DNA from: G020350405 sp964513655
GTDB lineage: Bacteria > Planctomycetota > Phycisphaerae > Sedimentisphaerales > Anaerobacaceae
Length of the DNA stretch: 64,000 nucleotides
Assembly: GCA_964513655.1 (NCBI GenBank)
Contig: CAZENQ010000003.1
Span: 1-64,000 of the forward strand
Direction: 5' to 3'
The translations under genes were made by a program, and so were the position numbers. Each line of letters opens with the position of its first letter. The first letter of the stretch is position 1. Below, one piece after another: positions 53,829-62,612 of this stretch. The notes under the pieces were generated by a model, which was given only the letters and a program-made list of their open reading frames with translations, searched no databases and was not told the origin of the DNA.

Positions 53829-54621
53829 TTTAACTGGCTCCAACATATGAGAATACAACCTATCGAGAGGAATGCTTCATGAATATCAGATCGGCGCTCA
53901 TAGCGAACCCGCAACCTGCGAAATTGATGCAGCCAAGACAGAGTACGTTCAACGACCCAGCGAGTTTTACCCAAACCGCTACCGTTAGCTGTTCTTCGTC
54001 TGGCCAGCACAGGTACGATCTTAAGAAATCTCAAAATCTTTCGATGGGGTTGGGAGTCATAAGCGCGGTCACCTTGCACACAGTCAGGCTTGCTACGTGG
54101 GCGTCCTCTTTTGCCTGCTATCTTTGGGATAGCCTGTACAAGTGGCAGCAACTGGGTAATGTCATGGCGATTGGCACCGGTCAGTTTCACCGCAAACGGG
54201 ATACCGTTGGCATCGGTAATGAGGTGATGTTTCGAGCCCAATTTCCGTCTATCCGTTGGATTCGGCCCCGTTTTCGCCCCCCAAAAACCGCCCGAACCGA
54301 TGCCGAATCTGCAACGGCTCGGGAAAAATCTAGTATGTCGGCATGCCGTAATTTGTTCAGTAGCAGGCCGTGTATTTTGTCCCACACGCCGGCTTTTTGC
54401 CAATCTCTCAGTCGCCGCCAGCAGGTCATTCCACTGCCGCAGCCCATTTCCTTTGGAAGGTGTTCCCAGGGAATGCCTGTCTTGAGGACAAACAGGATAC
54501 CAGTCAAGGTCGCCCGATCGGAGATTGGTTTCCGGCCTGGATACCGAAATCTTCTCTTGTTTTTTGGTATTAGTGGTTCTATGAGTTTCCATAACTCGTC
54601 ATCTAATATTGGTTTTGCCAT
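53816..54621 (-). CDS. IS5-family transposase, made by -1 frameshift from two overlapping frames
   Basis: The first frame starts at 54621 (MAKPILDDELWKLIEPLIP) after AAGGAGG and carries the DUF4096-type DNA-binding part (RYPGRKPISDRATLTGILFV, EHLPKEMGCGSGMTCWRRLR). The second frame, down to 53816, has RRKLGSKHHLITDANGIPFA, QGDRAYDSQ and RWVVERTLSWLHQFRRLRVR. DDE residues are VADSASV (Asp), GDRAYD (Asp) and VVERTLSW (Glu). Joining at the G-run on the minus strand (54282-54277, preceded by five T) with a -1 shift turns GGRKRG into AKTGPNPTDRRK, the usual IS5 sequence. Confidence 0.88.
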
Positions 54622-54684
54622 GAGTAACCTCCTTGTAACTGGGTTTCGGTTACTCATGTTATCGGTTATACCGGTTAATATTCT

Positions 54685-54703
54685 TTCATTTTGTTAGAAG
54701 TTC
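54685..54703 (-). repeat. IS right terminal inverted repeat
   Basis: Reads GAACTTCTAACAAAATGAA on the minus strand. Confidence 0.9.
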
Positions 54704-54706
54704 TAA
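54704..54706 (+). repeat. Target-site duplication (right)
   Basis: TAA, matching 53807-53809. With one copy removed the interrupted glycosyltransferase frame becomes continuous. Confidence 0.7.
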
Positions 54707-54840
54707 GAAATTGGCCGCCGACAGAGAACTTTGCAAGAAAATAAGACAGGCAGGGTATGAAAAGGCGCAGCGGGAATTTGATGAGCGCCGTGTCTGTAGT
54801 ATTGTTCTTAACACATACAAAAAACTGCTTGATAAAAAAT

Positions 54841-55431
54841 ATGATAATAACTGATATCAAACAGGAGCATGCCAGAGACACAGCCACACTTCATATTCAG
54901 GGTATCAGCACAGGCTTTATCAGTTCGCTGGGCGTTGATTTCGTAACGTCATTATATGAAGCGATTGCACAAAGTAAGGATAGTTTCGGCTTCGTCACAG
55001 AGGAAGGAGACAGAGTGCTTGGGTTTGTAGCGTTCACTGCAAATCTAAATTCGCTTTATAAATTTGTTATTTTAAGAAAAGGCCTGCGATTTGCCTTACT
55101 ATTAGCAGGTAAGATGTTTTCCCTGCAACAAATGAAAAAAGTCTTCGAAACATTGTTTTACCCCAGCAGAGTAAAGAAAATGGATTTACCTTTTGCAGAA
55201 TTACTTGCAATTGTTGTTGCACCTGAAAGTCAGGGAAAGGGATTGGGCAGACAATTGCTGCAGAAAGGCCTTGCCGAATGTGCAAAAAGAGGCATAGAAA
55301 AAGTAAAAGTGCTCGTTGGGGCCGATAATAAGCCAGCAAACGAATTGTATTTGAAGCGCGGCTTTGAGCTTGTTGGGCAGATTGATAGTCACGGCGTGGT
55401 CAGCAATATTTACGTGGTCAAAACAACATAA
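54841..55431 (+). CDS. GNAT-family N-acetyltransferase
   Basis: A 196-residue protein. The Met at 54841 (MIITDIKQEHARDTATLHIQ) fits the family start; a Met at 54757 would add a stretch that belongs to the glycosyltransferase fragment in another frame. The acetyl-CoA motif is LAIVVAPESQGKGLGRQLLQ, followed by VKVLVGADNKPANELYLKRG. It likely acetylates an amino sugar of the polymer or its precursor. It overlaps the end of the glycosyltransferase remnant by 14 bases and lies 6 bases before the sugar transferase gene. Confidence 0.83.
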   Translation: MIITDIKQEHARDTATLHIQGISTGFISSLGVDFVTSLYEAIAQSKDSFGFVTEEGDRVLGFVAFTANLNSLYKFVILRKGLRFALLLAGKMFSLQQMKKVFETLFYPSRVKKMDLPFAELLAIVVAPESQGKGLGRQLLQKGLAECAKRGIEKVKVLVGADNKPANELYLKRGFELVGQIDSHGVVSNIYVVKTT

Positions 55432-55437
55432 AGACAG

Positions 55438-56049
55438 ATGGGAAAACTTCTTAAGAGGATTTTTGACCTACTGATTTCGCTTCCGGCAATATTAGTTTTA
55501 TTGCCGGTTTTTGTGGTTATAGTCATAGCCATAAGGCTCTCAAGCAAGGGGCCGGCTATTTTCAGGCAGGAAAGAGCGGGTAAGGGTGGTAAGCCGTTTG
55601 TTTTTTATAAATTTCGGACGATGAGGGCCGATGCTGACCCATTTGGGCCGAGTCCAAAGTCAGGTGAAGACCCAAGACTCACAAAAGTAGGAAGGTTTCT
55701 GCGAGAATATTCGCTCGACGAACTGCCGCAATTATTTAACGTACTGAAAGGTGATATGAGTATTGTTGGGCCGCGGCCGCTGTATGTCTCACAGATGGCC
55801 GAATGGAATGAAAGGCAGAAGAAAAGACTGCTCGTTAAGCCGGGTTTGACGGGCCTAGCCCAAATATCCGGCCGGGGGGGACTGACACGCGAGCAGAAAC
55901 TGGAACTTGATGTAAAATATGTGGAAACAGCAGACTTTTCGACCGATATAAAGATAATCCTAGCGACTATTGCACAGGTGTTTGGACGAAAAAGCATATA
56001 TGAGAGGAGATATTCAGAAACCGAATCTACAAGAGGAGAGAGGAAATAA
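55438..56049 (+). CDS. Initiating phosphoglycosyl transferase (sugar transferase, PglC/WbaP-like)
   Basis: A 203-residue protein with one N-terminal membrane hairpin (FDLLISLPAILVLLPVFVVI) and the catalytic core: KGPAIFRQERAGKGGKPFVF, YKFRTMRADAD, LREYSLDELPQLFNVLKGDM and SIVGPRPLY. This single-domain PglC-like form transfers a sugar-1-phosphate to undecaprenyl phosphate and starts each polymer repeat unit. It is the last clear gene of the polysaccharide locus. Confidence 0.92.
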   Translation: MGKLLKRIFDLLISLPAILVLLPVFVVIVIAIRLSSKGPAIFRQERAGKGGKPFVFYKFRTMRADADPFGPSPKSGEDPRLTKVGRFLREYSLDELPQLFNVLKGDMSIVGPRPLYVSQMAEWNERQKKRLLVKPGLTGLAQISGRGGLTREQKLELDVKYVETADFSTDIKIILATIAQVFGRKSIYERRYSETESTRGERK

Positions 56050-56083
56050 TATATAAGGTCAACAGACAGCCGGAGCAAGTTAA

Positions 56084-57208
56084 ATGGAACAGAAAACAGC
56101 CACTAAGGTTAAATACGTCACAAAAGTAGAGCAGATAGAGCAGTTAAACGAGCAGGAACTGGCCGCACTGAAGAAAGTCACTGACAAGTTTTCTTTCCGC
56201 AGCAATGACTACTACCTATCGCTTCTCGACTGGAATGACCCGAATGACCCGATACGCACAATCATAATTCCACATGCACGGGAGCTTGACGAATGGGGCC
56301 AGCTTGACCCTTCGGACGAAAAAGCCTATACGATTATGCCCGGCCTCGAGCACAAATATAATTCCACCGCCGTGCTCCTGGTAAGTAATGTTTGTGACGG
56401 TATATGCCGGTATTGTTTCCGTAAACGCGTCTTCATAGAATCTCAAAAGGATTATCTGCGGGACCTGCCGGGTGCACTGCAATACATAGAGCAGCATCAC
56501 GAAGTGACCAACGTGCTGTTGACGGGAGGAGACCCGCTGGTGATGACAACCTCAAAGCTCGAGAACATTATCCGACCGCTGCGTGAAATTGACCATGTTC
56601 AGATAATTCGCATCGGAACGAAGACGCCGGTTTTTAATCCATACCGAGTTATTGACGACCCGACCTTGTTGGAAATGATAGAAAAGTACAGCACGCCTCG
56701 AAAGAAAATCTACGTAGTAACTCACTTTGTCCATCCAAGGGAACTAACTGATGTGGCAGTCGAGGGTATTACCCTGCTGCAAAAGTCAGGTGCTATCGTC
56801 ACAAACCAGACACCTCTGATAAAAGGAGTAAATGATAATCCTGATGTCATGGCAGAGCTTCTTGGGAAACTGTCCTTTATTGGTGCTGCTCCCTACTATA
56901 TCTTCCAGTGCCGCCCGGCACTGGGCAATAGGGCCTACACGGTGCCCATCGAACAAGGATACGAAATTGTAGAACAAGCCAAGTCGCGCGTATCCGGACT
57001 GGCAAAACGCGTTCGCTATGTAATGTCCCATTCAAGCGGCAAAATAGAATTCGTCGGCAAAACGGATGATATGGTTTATATGAGATATCACAGGGCATAC
57101 GATGACAAAGATAGCGGGCGATTTATGGCCTTCAAGAGTAACCCGAACGCCTGCTGGCTTGAAGATTACGACCAGCCGATTGAAAATTGCCCCGTTGATT
57201 TACCGTAG
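56084..57208 (+). CDS. KamA-family radical SAM protein (lysine 2,3-aminomutase-like)
   Basis: A 374-residue protein with the radical-SAM cluster motif in SNVCDGICRYCFRKR (Cys-x3-Cys-x2-Cys, ~residues 104-111), and NVLLTGGDPLVMTTSKLENI, VIRIGTKTPVFNPYRVID and TNQTPLIKGVND. This is the KamA/EpmB-like family, which moves amino groups on lysine or modifies EF-P lysine. Length and lack of an obvious PLP-lysine assignment leave the exact reaction open. Probably a separate unit after the polysaccharide locus; a terminator follows. Confidence 0.85.
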   Translation: MEQKTATKVKYVTKVEQIEQLNEQELAALKKVTDKFSFRSNDYYLSLLDWNDPNDPIRTIIIPHARELDEWGQLDPSDEKAYTIMPGLEHKYNSTAVLLVSNVCDGICRYCFRKRVFIESQKDYLRDLPGALQYIEQHHEVTNVLLTGGDPLVMTTSKLENIIRPLREIDHVQIIRIGTKTPVFNPYRVIDDPTLLEMIEKYSTPRKKIYVVTHFVHPRELTDVAVEGITLLQKSGAIVTNQTPLIKGVNDNPDVMAELLGKLSFIGAAPYYIFQCRPALGNRAYTVPIEQGYEIVEQAKSRVSGLAKRVRYVMSHSSGKIEFVGKTDDMVYMRYHRAYDDKDSGRFMAFKSNPNACWLEDYDQPIENCPVDLP

Positions 57209-57262
57209 TCCTTGTACAGACGATAGTTAGAATGACAGTTCGTTGTTTCGAGTTTTTCAGAC

Positions 57263-57285
57263 AACCCCCGTCAGGAGCGGGGGTT
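57263..57285 (+). terminator. Intrinsic terminator after the KamA-like gene
   Basis: AACCCCCG / CGGGGGTT, an 8-bp stem with a 7-base loop, followed by AATTATTTTC, 54 bases past the stop codon. The A/T run is not pure T, so efficiency may be moderate. Confidence 0.65.
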
Positions 57286-57317
57286 AATTATTTTCTACAT
57301 CAGAGAGCACATGGGAG

Positions 57318-58556
57318 ATGATAGTAAGAACCAGCAAAGCTATCCTGCTGACTTTTGTGTGCTGTAGGGTCACTTTCGCGCTCGAGCCCAACCAAATCTT
57401 GGTGGTGGCAAACAGCGAGGTAACAGCTTCTGTTCGGCTTGCCCAATACTACTGTGAACGCCGACATGTTCCTATAGAAAATATTCTTACCTTGCCTTTA
57501 GGGGCGAGCCTTACCGATACAGTCACCAGAGCCGACTATGAAAAAAAACTTGCTGAGCCGATACGCAGAAAAATGTCCGACCCTGAGTTCGCCGATAAAA
57601 TCAGATGCCTGTTGATGACTTATGGTGTACCTTTCAAAGTGGGGCCAAGAGGAGCATTGAGCGACAAAAAAGAAAGGTTAGAGGAACTGACCAAACAGAA
57701 GGCAGACCTGAACCAGACACTTGAACAGTTTGAGAAAAGCGGCGCAGCGAACAACTCCAAAGACATTGGAGGGATTAAACGCACGCTGACCAAACTGCAA
57801 TCCAAGATTGATTATATAACGGGCAGAGAAACAGCAGCCAGCGTAGACAGCGAACTGTCAATGATACTGTTCGGTGACTACCAGTTATATCGATGGCAGC
57901 CGAATAAATTAAAGGATAATGTGTTGGGCCTGCGTTTTAACACGCTTATGGTCTCTCGCCTTGATGGGCCAAATTTCAAGATAGCCCAGGGTCTTGTCGA
58001 TAAGTCGATGGCAGCAGAAAAAGCAGGGCTAAACGGTGTTGCTTACATCGATTCAAGGGGAATTGCAAAAGACAACAAGCCTTATTCGTTTGGCTACTTT
58101 GACCAATCTCTGCGGGATTTGGCGGTACTGGCAAGATTTCGAACAGAGCTGGCTGTCAAAGAAGAACAGATGGAGAAACTGTTTCAGCCGGCGGCCTGTC
58201 CTCAAACGGCTATTTATTGCGGCTGGTATAGTTTGGAAAAATACGTTGATGCCTTCGATTTCATCGATGGCGCAATAGGTTATCATATATCAAGCCTCGA
58301 AGCGGTCGATCTTCGTGACCCGAACAGCGGCCAGTGGTGCCCGGCAATGCTCGCGGACGGGATAACCGCTACAATGGGAGCGGTCTCCGAGCCGTATCTG
58401 CACTCATTTCCTGAGCCGAAAGAATTTTTCCTAGAGTTGTTCAACGGCCGCTGTCTTGTTGAAGCGTACTATTACACAAAGCCGTTTAATTCGTGGCAAA
58501 TGGTCTTGATAGGCGATCCGTTATACACACCTTTCAAAGGCATTAAGCGTCAATAG
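57318..58556 (+). CDS. TIGR03790-family secreted protein
   Basis: A 412-residue protein with a signal peptide (SKAILLTFVCCRVTFALE). The N-terminus (QILVVANSEVTASVRLAQYY, RRHVPIENILTLPL) and IRCLLMTYGVPFKVGPRG are the diagnostic strands of TIGR03790. There is a coiled-coil-like insert (~115-165, KERLEELTKQKADLNQTLEQ). The end has SGQWCPAMLADGITATMGAV and PFNSWQMVLIGDPLYTPFK, a caspase/gingipain-like pattern. Biochemical function is not established. It ends 7 bases inside the convergent VanZ-like gene. Confidence 0.8.
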   Translation: MIVRTSKAILLTFVCCRVTFALEPNQILVVANSEVTASVRLAQYYCERRHVPIENILTLPLGASLTDTVTRADYEKKLAEPIRRKMSDPEFADKIRCLLMTYGVPFKVGPRGALSDKKERLEELTKQKADLNQTLEQFEKSGAANNSKDIGGIKRTLTKLQSKIDYITGRETAASVDSELSMILFGDYQLYRWQPNKLKDNVLGLRFNTLMVSRLDGPNFKIAQGLVDKSMAAEKAGLNGVAYIDSRGIAKDNKPYSFGYFDQSLRDLAVLARFRTELAVKEEQMEKLFQPAACPQTAIYCGWYSLEKYVDAFDFIDGAIGYHISSLEAVDLRDPNSGQWCPAMLADGITATMGAVSEPYLHSFPEPKEFFLELFNGRCLVEAYYYTKPFNSWQMVLIGDPLYTPFKGIKRQ

Positions 58557-59290
58557 GGCGGCAATTCTTGAGTGGAACCTCGATGAGATAAAGCAACAAG
58601 GTAAATCGCAATAATAACAACGGCAATTCCTGCTAAAGAGATCATTACATGCGAAAGTCTGAAATCATTGCCAGCAAGCGCGGAGAATAGTTCCACCGCC
58701 AACAAAAGGGCAATCGGCAGTGATAATGCACCTATCAGCCATTTGGGCTCAGGTGCTTTTATCGGCAGCAAGTACTTCATGTATCCAGTCCACAGCAGAG
58801 TAAAAAGGCCGTAGACAAACAGATGAAATACTGCGTTTGTCACCGGCAGCACATCAGCCAGACCGCCCCTCATGAAATTCGTTAAAACAAAGATAGTAGC
58901 ACCCGTTACCGCAAGGGTCGCAGGCCAAAAGGAAAAAAACGTAAGCAAAACCAATCCTGTTAGCGCACCTGCCAAATCCGCAAAAAAATCCATAACATCA
59001 GCGTTGCGGCCCACATACCCCTGTAGCCACTCATCAAGAACCCCATAACAAACCACCACAAAAAGCACCCACCACACCGCCGCCCTGTTCCATTTTACCT
59101 TCCTGTCCGGACTGATGGCAAACCATAGCAGAAAAACCAATACAAAATAAGCAATGTAGTGAAGAGTTTTGTCCGATACTTGGGCACCATGAAAGAATTG
59201 CGGGACCGGTATATGCGCAAGTATAAATATTGCCGACCAATAAAGTAGCAGAGAAATAAAAATCACTTTTTGTCGCCGCGCCAGAGCCAT
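58550..59290 (-). CDS. VanZ-like family membrane protein
   Basis: A 246-residue protein with about six hydrophobic segments. The N-terminal 120 residues are VanZ-like (LLLYWSAIFILAHIPVP, SDKTLHYIAYFVLVFLLWFA, VCYGVLDEWLQGYVGRNADV, MDFFADLAGALTGLVLLTFF). VanZ members are small membrane proteins linked to glycopeptide resistance or to cell-surface modification; the function here is not known. The C-terminal half has three more helices not typical of VanZ. Convergent with the TIGR03790 gene, overlapping by 7 bases. Confidence 0.85.
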   Translation of the reverse strand: MALARRQKVIFISLLLYWSAIFILAHIPVPQFFHGAQVSDKTLHYIAYFVLVFLLWFAISPDRKVKWNRAAVWWVLFVVVCYGVLDEWLQGYVGRNADVMDFFADLAGALTGLVLLTFFSFWPATLAVTGATIFVLTNFMRGGLADVLPVTNAVFHLFVYGLFTLLWTGYMKYLLPIKAPEPKWLIGALSLPIALLLAVELFSALAGNDFRLSHVMISLAGIAVVIIAIYLVALSHRGSTQELPPY

Positions 59291-59422
59291 TGAAATCGCC
59301 TGTATCCGTTACTTAAAGGTTATTATTTTTCATTAAATCGCAAAATGGAACGCTAACAATATGTCGATTTTCATTAGCAGGCCCTTTAATTTTATTGACT
59401 TGCAGGGGCGTAGCAGGAAAAG

Positions 59423-61069
59423 TTACATTGTATCCTCACAAGGGCTATAACGATTTGTGATCGGCAGTCTTCTGTCTTTGCCAAAGGCCTTTGGCGTGAT
59501 TTTTACCCCCGGCGGCGATTGCCTTCTCTTATACTCATTGCGGTCAACCATGCGAATCACACTCTGGACAACTTTCCGGTTGAGACCGGATCCTACAAGC
59601 TGGTGCGCGGATTTGTCCTCCTCCACGTAGCCCTTGAGGATTTTATCAAGCAAATCATAATCCGGCAGAGCATCGCTGTCTTTCTGCCCGGGCCTCAGCT
59701 CGGCTGTGGGCGGCCGCCTCAGTACATCTTGCGGTATGACTTGCCGCTTGTTTATCTTGTTTATGTATTCAGCCAGTTTGTAGACCATGGTCTTGGGAAC
59801 ATCCTTTATCACAGCAAAGCCACCGGCTGTGTCTCCGTAAAGAGTGGCGTAGCCAACTGCCGTCTCAGACTTGTTGCCTGTCGTCAGCACCAAAAAACCG
59901 AACTGGTTACTTAGTGACATCAGAATACTGCCGCGGATTCTGGCCTGCAGATTCTCGTAGGCAATCCCCTTGTTGTCCCAGCCCGGGACCGATTCCAACA
60001 ACTGGTCGAACTGCTTTAGTATTGCCTCAATCGGAACAGTTAAAAACTCAATCCCCAGATTCTTTGCTACGTTCTCGGCATCAGCTATTGTCTCGGGGCT
60101 GTTAAATTTCGAGGGCATTGTAATGCCAATCACATTTTCCGCGCCCAAGGCCGCGACAGCAATAGCAGCGGTTACCGAAGAATCTATACCGCCGCTAAGA
60201 CCTAAAAGTGTCTTCGCAAAACCGTTCTTCTGGGTATAATCCCTTGTCCCCAAAACAAGCGCTCCATAGACCTCATCAAGCTGCCCTGTCGGTTGGGCAG
60301 CAGTCGCCTGTAGTGGCTTCACCTCAATAGCACCATCCCTATTAGTGCTGATATCAGCAACTAATAAATCCTCCTCAAACGCCCTAGCTTCAGCAACAAT
60401 CCTGCCGGACGAGCCTGCGAACATGCTTCGTCCGTCAAAAACCAGTTCGTCCTGTCCACCGACAAGGTTGCAGTAGCAGACCGCACAACCGAATTTTTTC
60501 GCACATTGGCTGACTAACTCTTTTCTCTTCTCAAACTTGCCCACATGAAAGGGTGAGGCCGAGATATTCAGAATCATCTGAATTTCGTCGATGTCTTTGA
60601 GGAAATTGGCCAGCCACTGGATGTCCCAGATATCGGCGCAAATGGTAATCGCGATATCCAGGCCACCTAAATTGATTATCACCGGCTCGGTTCCCGCCCG
60701 GAAATACCTTTGTTCATCGAACACGCCGTAATTCGGCAGCAGGCCTTTGCGGTATATTTTGCTTATATTGCCGTTTTGTATCGCAGCAGCGGAATTGTAG
60801 CTGTTCCCCCGATGGCTCTCGGCAAAGCCAACTATCACTGTCTTTTCCGAGCACTCGGCGGCAAGTTTCTCGACCGCTGAGCGGCAGTCCTTTAAGAAAT
60901 GCTCCTTGTGTAACAAGTCCTCCGGTGGGTACCCACAGACAGCCAACTCCGGAAAAACCACCAGGTCCGCGCCCGCCTGAAGGGCCTCACTGTAGATTCT
61001 GCGCATCTTTGCGGCATTGCCGGCCAAATCACCCACTACAGCGTTAAATTGTCCCAAAGCTATCCGCAC
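59423..61069 (-). CDS. nadE: Glutamine-dependent NAD synthetase
   Basis: A 548-residue protein if begun at the GTG at 61069 (VRIALGQFNAVVGDLAGN matches the usual N-terminus, with GGAG 11 bases upstream); a TTG at 61078 is also in frame but too close to that site. The N-terminal nitrilase domain carries the Glu-Lys-Cys triad: VVFPELAVCGYPPEDLLH, IYRKGLLPNYGVFDEQRYF and AITICADIWDIQW. The C-terminal synthetase has the PP-loop LLGLSGGIDSSVTAAIAV and LTTGNKSETAVGYATLYGD. It makes NAD from nicotinic acid adenine dinucleotide, ATP and glutamine. Confidence 0.93.
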   Translation of the reverse strand: MRIALGQFNAVVGDLAGNAAKMRRIYSEALQAGADLVVFPELAVCGYPPEDLLHKEHFLKDCRSAVEKLAAECSEKTVIVGFAESHRGNSYNSAAAIQNGNISKIYRKGLLPNYGVFDEQRYFRAGTEPVIINLGGLDIAITICADIWDIQWLANFLKDIDEIQMILNISASPFHVGKFEKRKELVSQCAKKFGCAVCYCNLVGGQDELVFDGRSMFAGSSGRIVAEARAFEEDLLVADISTNRDGAIEVKPLQATAAQPTGQLDEVYGALVLGTRDYTQKNGFAKTLLGLSGGIDSSVTAAIAVAALGAENVIGITMPSKFNSPETIADAENVAKNLGIEFLTVPIEAILKQFDQLLESVPGWDNKGIAYENLQARIRGSILMSLSNQFGFLVLTTGNKSETAVGYATLYGDTAGGFAVIKDVPKTMVYKLAEYINKINKRQVIPQDVLRRPPTAELRPGQKDSDALPDYDLLDKILKGYVEEDKSAHQLVGSGLNRKVVQSVIRMVDRNEYKRRQSPPGVKITPKAFGKDRRLPITNRYSPCEDTM

Positions 61070-61178
61070 CGAACACAAATCTCCAAACTAAGTAACTCGG
61101 ATAACCTATACACTCCAAGAGACAAAATTGCAAGAAGATTAAACAGTCAAAAAGCAGGTACATTAGACCAAAAGGTTT

Positions 61179-61187
61179 TGCTATAAT
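61179..61187 (+). promoter_or_regulatory. Extended -10 promoter of sixA
   Basis: TGCTATAAT, with consensus TATAAT and a TG extension; the -35 (TACATT) is weak. A start near 61194 leaves a leader of about 30 bases to the sixA ATG. Confidence 0.55.
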
Positions 61188-61222
61188 AATGCTGCTTAAA
61201 GACTGTCGAAAGGAGGTCAAAG

Positions 61223-61693
61223 ATGAAGTTGTACCTTGTCCAACACGCAAAAGCAGCTCCGAAAGAGCTGGACCCTGAGCGAGCGCTGACCGAAGAGGGA
61301 CGCCAAGAGCTGCAGAAGGTCGCCGCATTTGTCAAGCCTTTGCACCTGTCTGCAGATTATCTATGGCACAGCGGAAAAAGACGCGCTGCCCAGACCACAG
61401 AGCTTTTGGCCGAGGTTATCAAGATAAACCAAGCCGAATCCGTCCGTGACGACCTTGGGCCAACCGATGATGTTACCGCTCTCAGCGATGAACTTAATCA
61501 TCTACGGCAGGATGTTATGATTGTTGGGCATCTGCCGTTCTTGAGCAAGCTGACGTCACTGCTTTTAACCGGGTCCGAATCAGCCGATACGGTGGCGTTC
61601 AAAAATAGTGGTATCGTATGCCTGAACCGCTCCGAGGAGAACCGGTGGCAGCTCAATTGGGTGGTAATACCAGAGCTTTTAGCTGTTATGTAA
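61223..61693 (+). CDS. sixA: Phosphohistidine phosphatase SixA family
   Basis: A 156-residue protein with AAAGGAGG upstream. It has the histidine-phosphatase motif as LVQHAKAAP (the SixA branch has His-Ala in place of Arg-His-Gly), LWHSGKRRAAQTTELLAEVI, and the second catalytic His in MIVGHLPFLSKLTSLLL. SixA-type enzymes remove phosphate from phosphohistidine proteins; in E. coli this acts on the nitrogen phosphotransferase system. A regulatory partner is not seen in the window. Confidence 0.88.
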   Translation: MKLYLVQHAKAAPKELDPERALTEEGRQELQKVAAFVKPLHLSADYLWHSGKRRAAQTTELLAEVIKINQAESVRDDLGPTDDVTALSDELNHLRQDVMIVGHLPFLSKLTSLLLTGSESADTVAFKNSGIVCLNRSEENRWQLNWVVIPELLAVM

Positions 61694-61724
61694 TGGGTGT
61701 GATATCCGAAAACAAAGCCAAATT

Positions 61725-62612
61725 ATGACTCCTCTGCCAGACAATTTAGGGCCTTTCAGTAAATCCGTTCAGCAAATGGCCGAGCGTATGAATCCCTGCA
61801 CGCTTTGCCCGCGCGATTGCAAGGTCAATCGCAGCGAAGGCGAAATAGGCTTTTGTGGAATAGGCGATAGCCCAGTGGTCAGTTCCGTAGGGCCACATTT
61901 CGGCGAGGAAAGAGAGCTTGTCGGCCCTGGCGGCTCAGGCACCATCTTCTTTGCCGGCTGTAACTTAGGCTGTATTTTCTGCCAAAACTTCGATATCAGT
62001 CATCATCGACACGGCCGGGCGGTAACAATTGAGCAATTGGCCCAGTTTATGCTCGAACTGCAAAGTCACGCCTGCAGTAATATTAATTTTGTTACTCCCA
62101 CGCATGTTGTTGTGCCGGCTATGGCGGCTGCTGAACTGGCAAGAAAGGACGGCCTGACCCTGCCGATAGTCTATAATACAGGAGGGTACGATTCGGTTGA
62201 AACGCTAAAGCTGCTTGCCGGCCTCGTGGATATTTACATGCCTGATATGAAGTATTCGGGCTCCGAGGTCGCCAAGGAACTCTCAGGTGCATCTGATTAC
62301 CCCCAGCTAAACCGCGCCGCTGTCAAAGAAATGCACCGTCAGGTAGGAGACCTTCAAACAGAAAAAGGCCTGGCTACTCGAGGGCTCCTTGTCAGACATT
62401 TGGTCCTGCCGAACAACCTGGCAGGCAGCTTCGAGGTCATAGACTTTTTAGCAGAGCAAATCAGCACACACACTGCAATCAACATAATGGACCAGTACCG
62501 CCCCTGCTTCAAAGCGTCATCAAACGCCAAAATAAACCGCCGACCCACACTAAAGGAGTATGACGCCGTCCGCCAATACGCCATACAAAAAGGCCTGAAC
62601 GTACTCACCTGA
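61725..62612 (+). CDS. Radical SAM protein, PflX / pyruvate-formate-lyase-activase-like
   Basis: A 295-residue protein. It starts with the family's Cys-rich lead (NPCTLCPRDCKVNRSEGEIG), followed by FFAGCNLGCIFCQNFDISHH, the radical-SAM Cys-x3-Cys-x2-Cys motif, and YNTGGYDSVETLKLLAGLVD, DIYMPDMKYSGSEVA, GLLVRHLVLPNNLAGSFEVI. These are the features of COG1313 (PflX-like). The glycyl-radical partner, if any, is not in the window. Convergent overlap of 8 bases with the DUF72 gene. Confidence 0.88.
   Translation: MTPLPDNLGPFSKSVQQMAERMNPCTLCPRDCKVNRSEGEIGFCGIGDSPVVSSVGPHFGEERELVGPGGSGTIFFAGCNLGCIFCQNFDISHHRHGRAVTIEQLAQFMLELQSHACSNINFVTPTHVVVPAMAAAELARKDGLTLPIVYNTGGYDSVETLKLLAGLVDIYMPDMKYSGSEVAKELSGASDYPQLNRAAVKEMHRQVGDLQTEKGLATRGLLVRHLVLPNNLAGSFEVIDFLAEQISTHTAINIMDQYRPCFKASSNAKINRRPTLKEYDAVRQYAIQKGLNVLT

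Larger units (their letters stand above)
53810..54703 (-). mobile_element. IS5-family insertion sequence, 894 bp
   Basis: Bounded by 19-bp perfect terminal inverted repeats (GAACTTCTAACAAAATGAA at 53810-53828 and its complement at 54685-54703) and flanked by a TAA target duplication. It holds a transposase in two overlapping frames on the minus strand; the stop codon lies inside the left terminal repeat. Ends, gene and target site are all intact, so the element may still be active and the insertion is recent. Confidence 0.9.
53700..54854 (+). pseudogene. 3' fragment of a second glycosyltransferase, split by an IS element
   Basis: Before the IS, the frame reads LPIVATSIRGYRQVVEDGIT then GLLVPLGDRGALASAI; after it, KKLAADRELCKKIRQAGYEK, AQREFDERRVCSIVLNTYKK and LLDKKYDNN-stop (54852). 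These are the closing parts of a GT4 domain. Removing the IS and one TAA copy restores a continuous AIKKLAAD reading. The N-terminal three quarters are missing, so the gene was already truncated, or lost its front by recombination, before or after the insertion. Confidence 0.8.

Noticed and set aside
53879..54697. 272-codon open frame on the plus strand inside the IS
   Set aside because: It is antisense to the transposase, which has DDE motifs, a good ribosome site and correct position relative to the IS ends.
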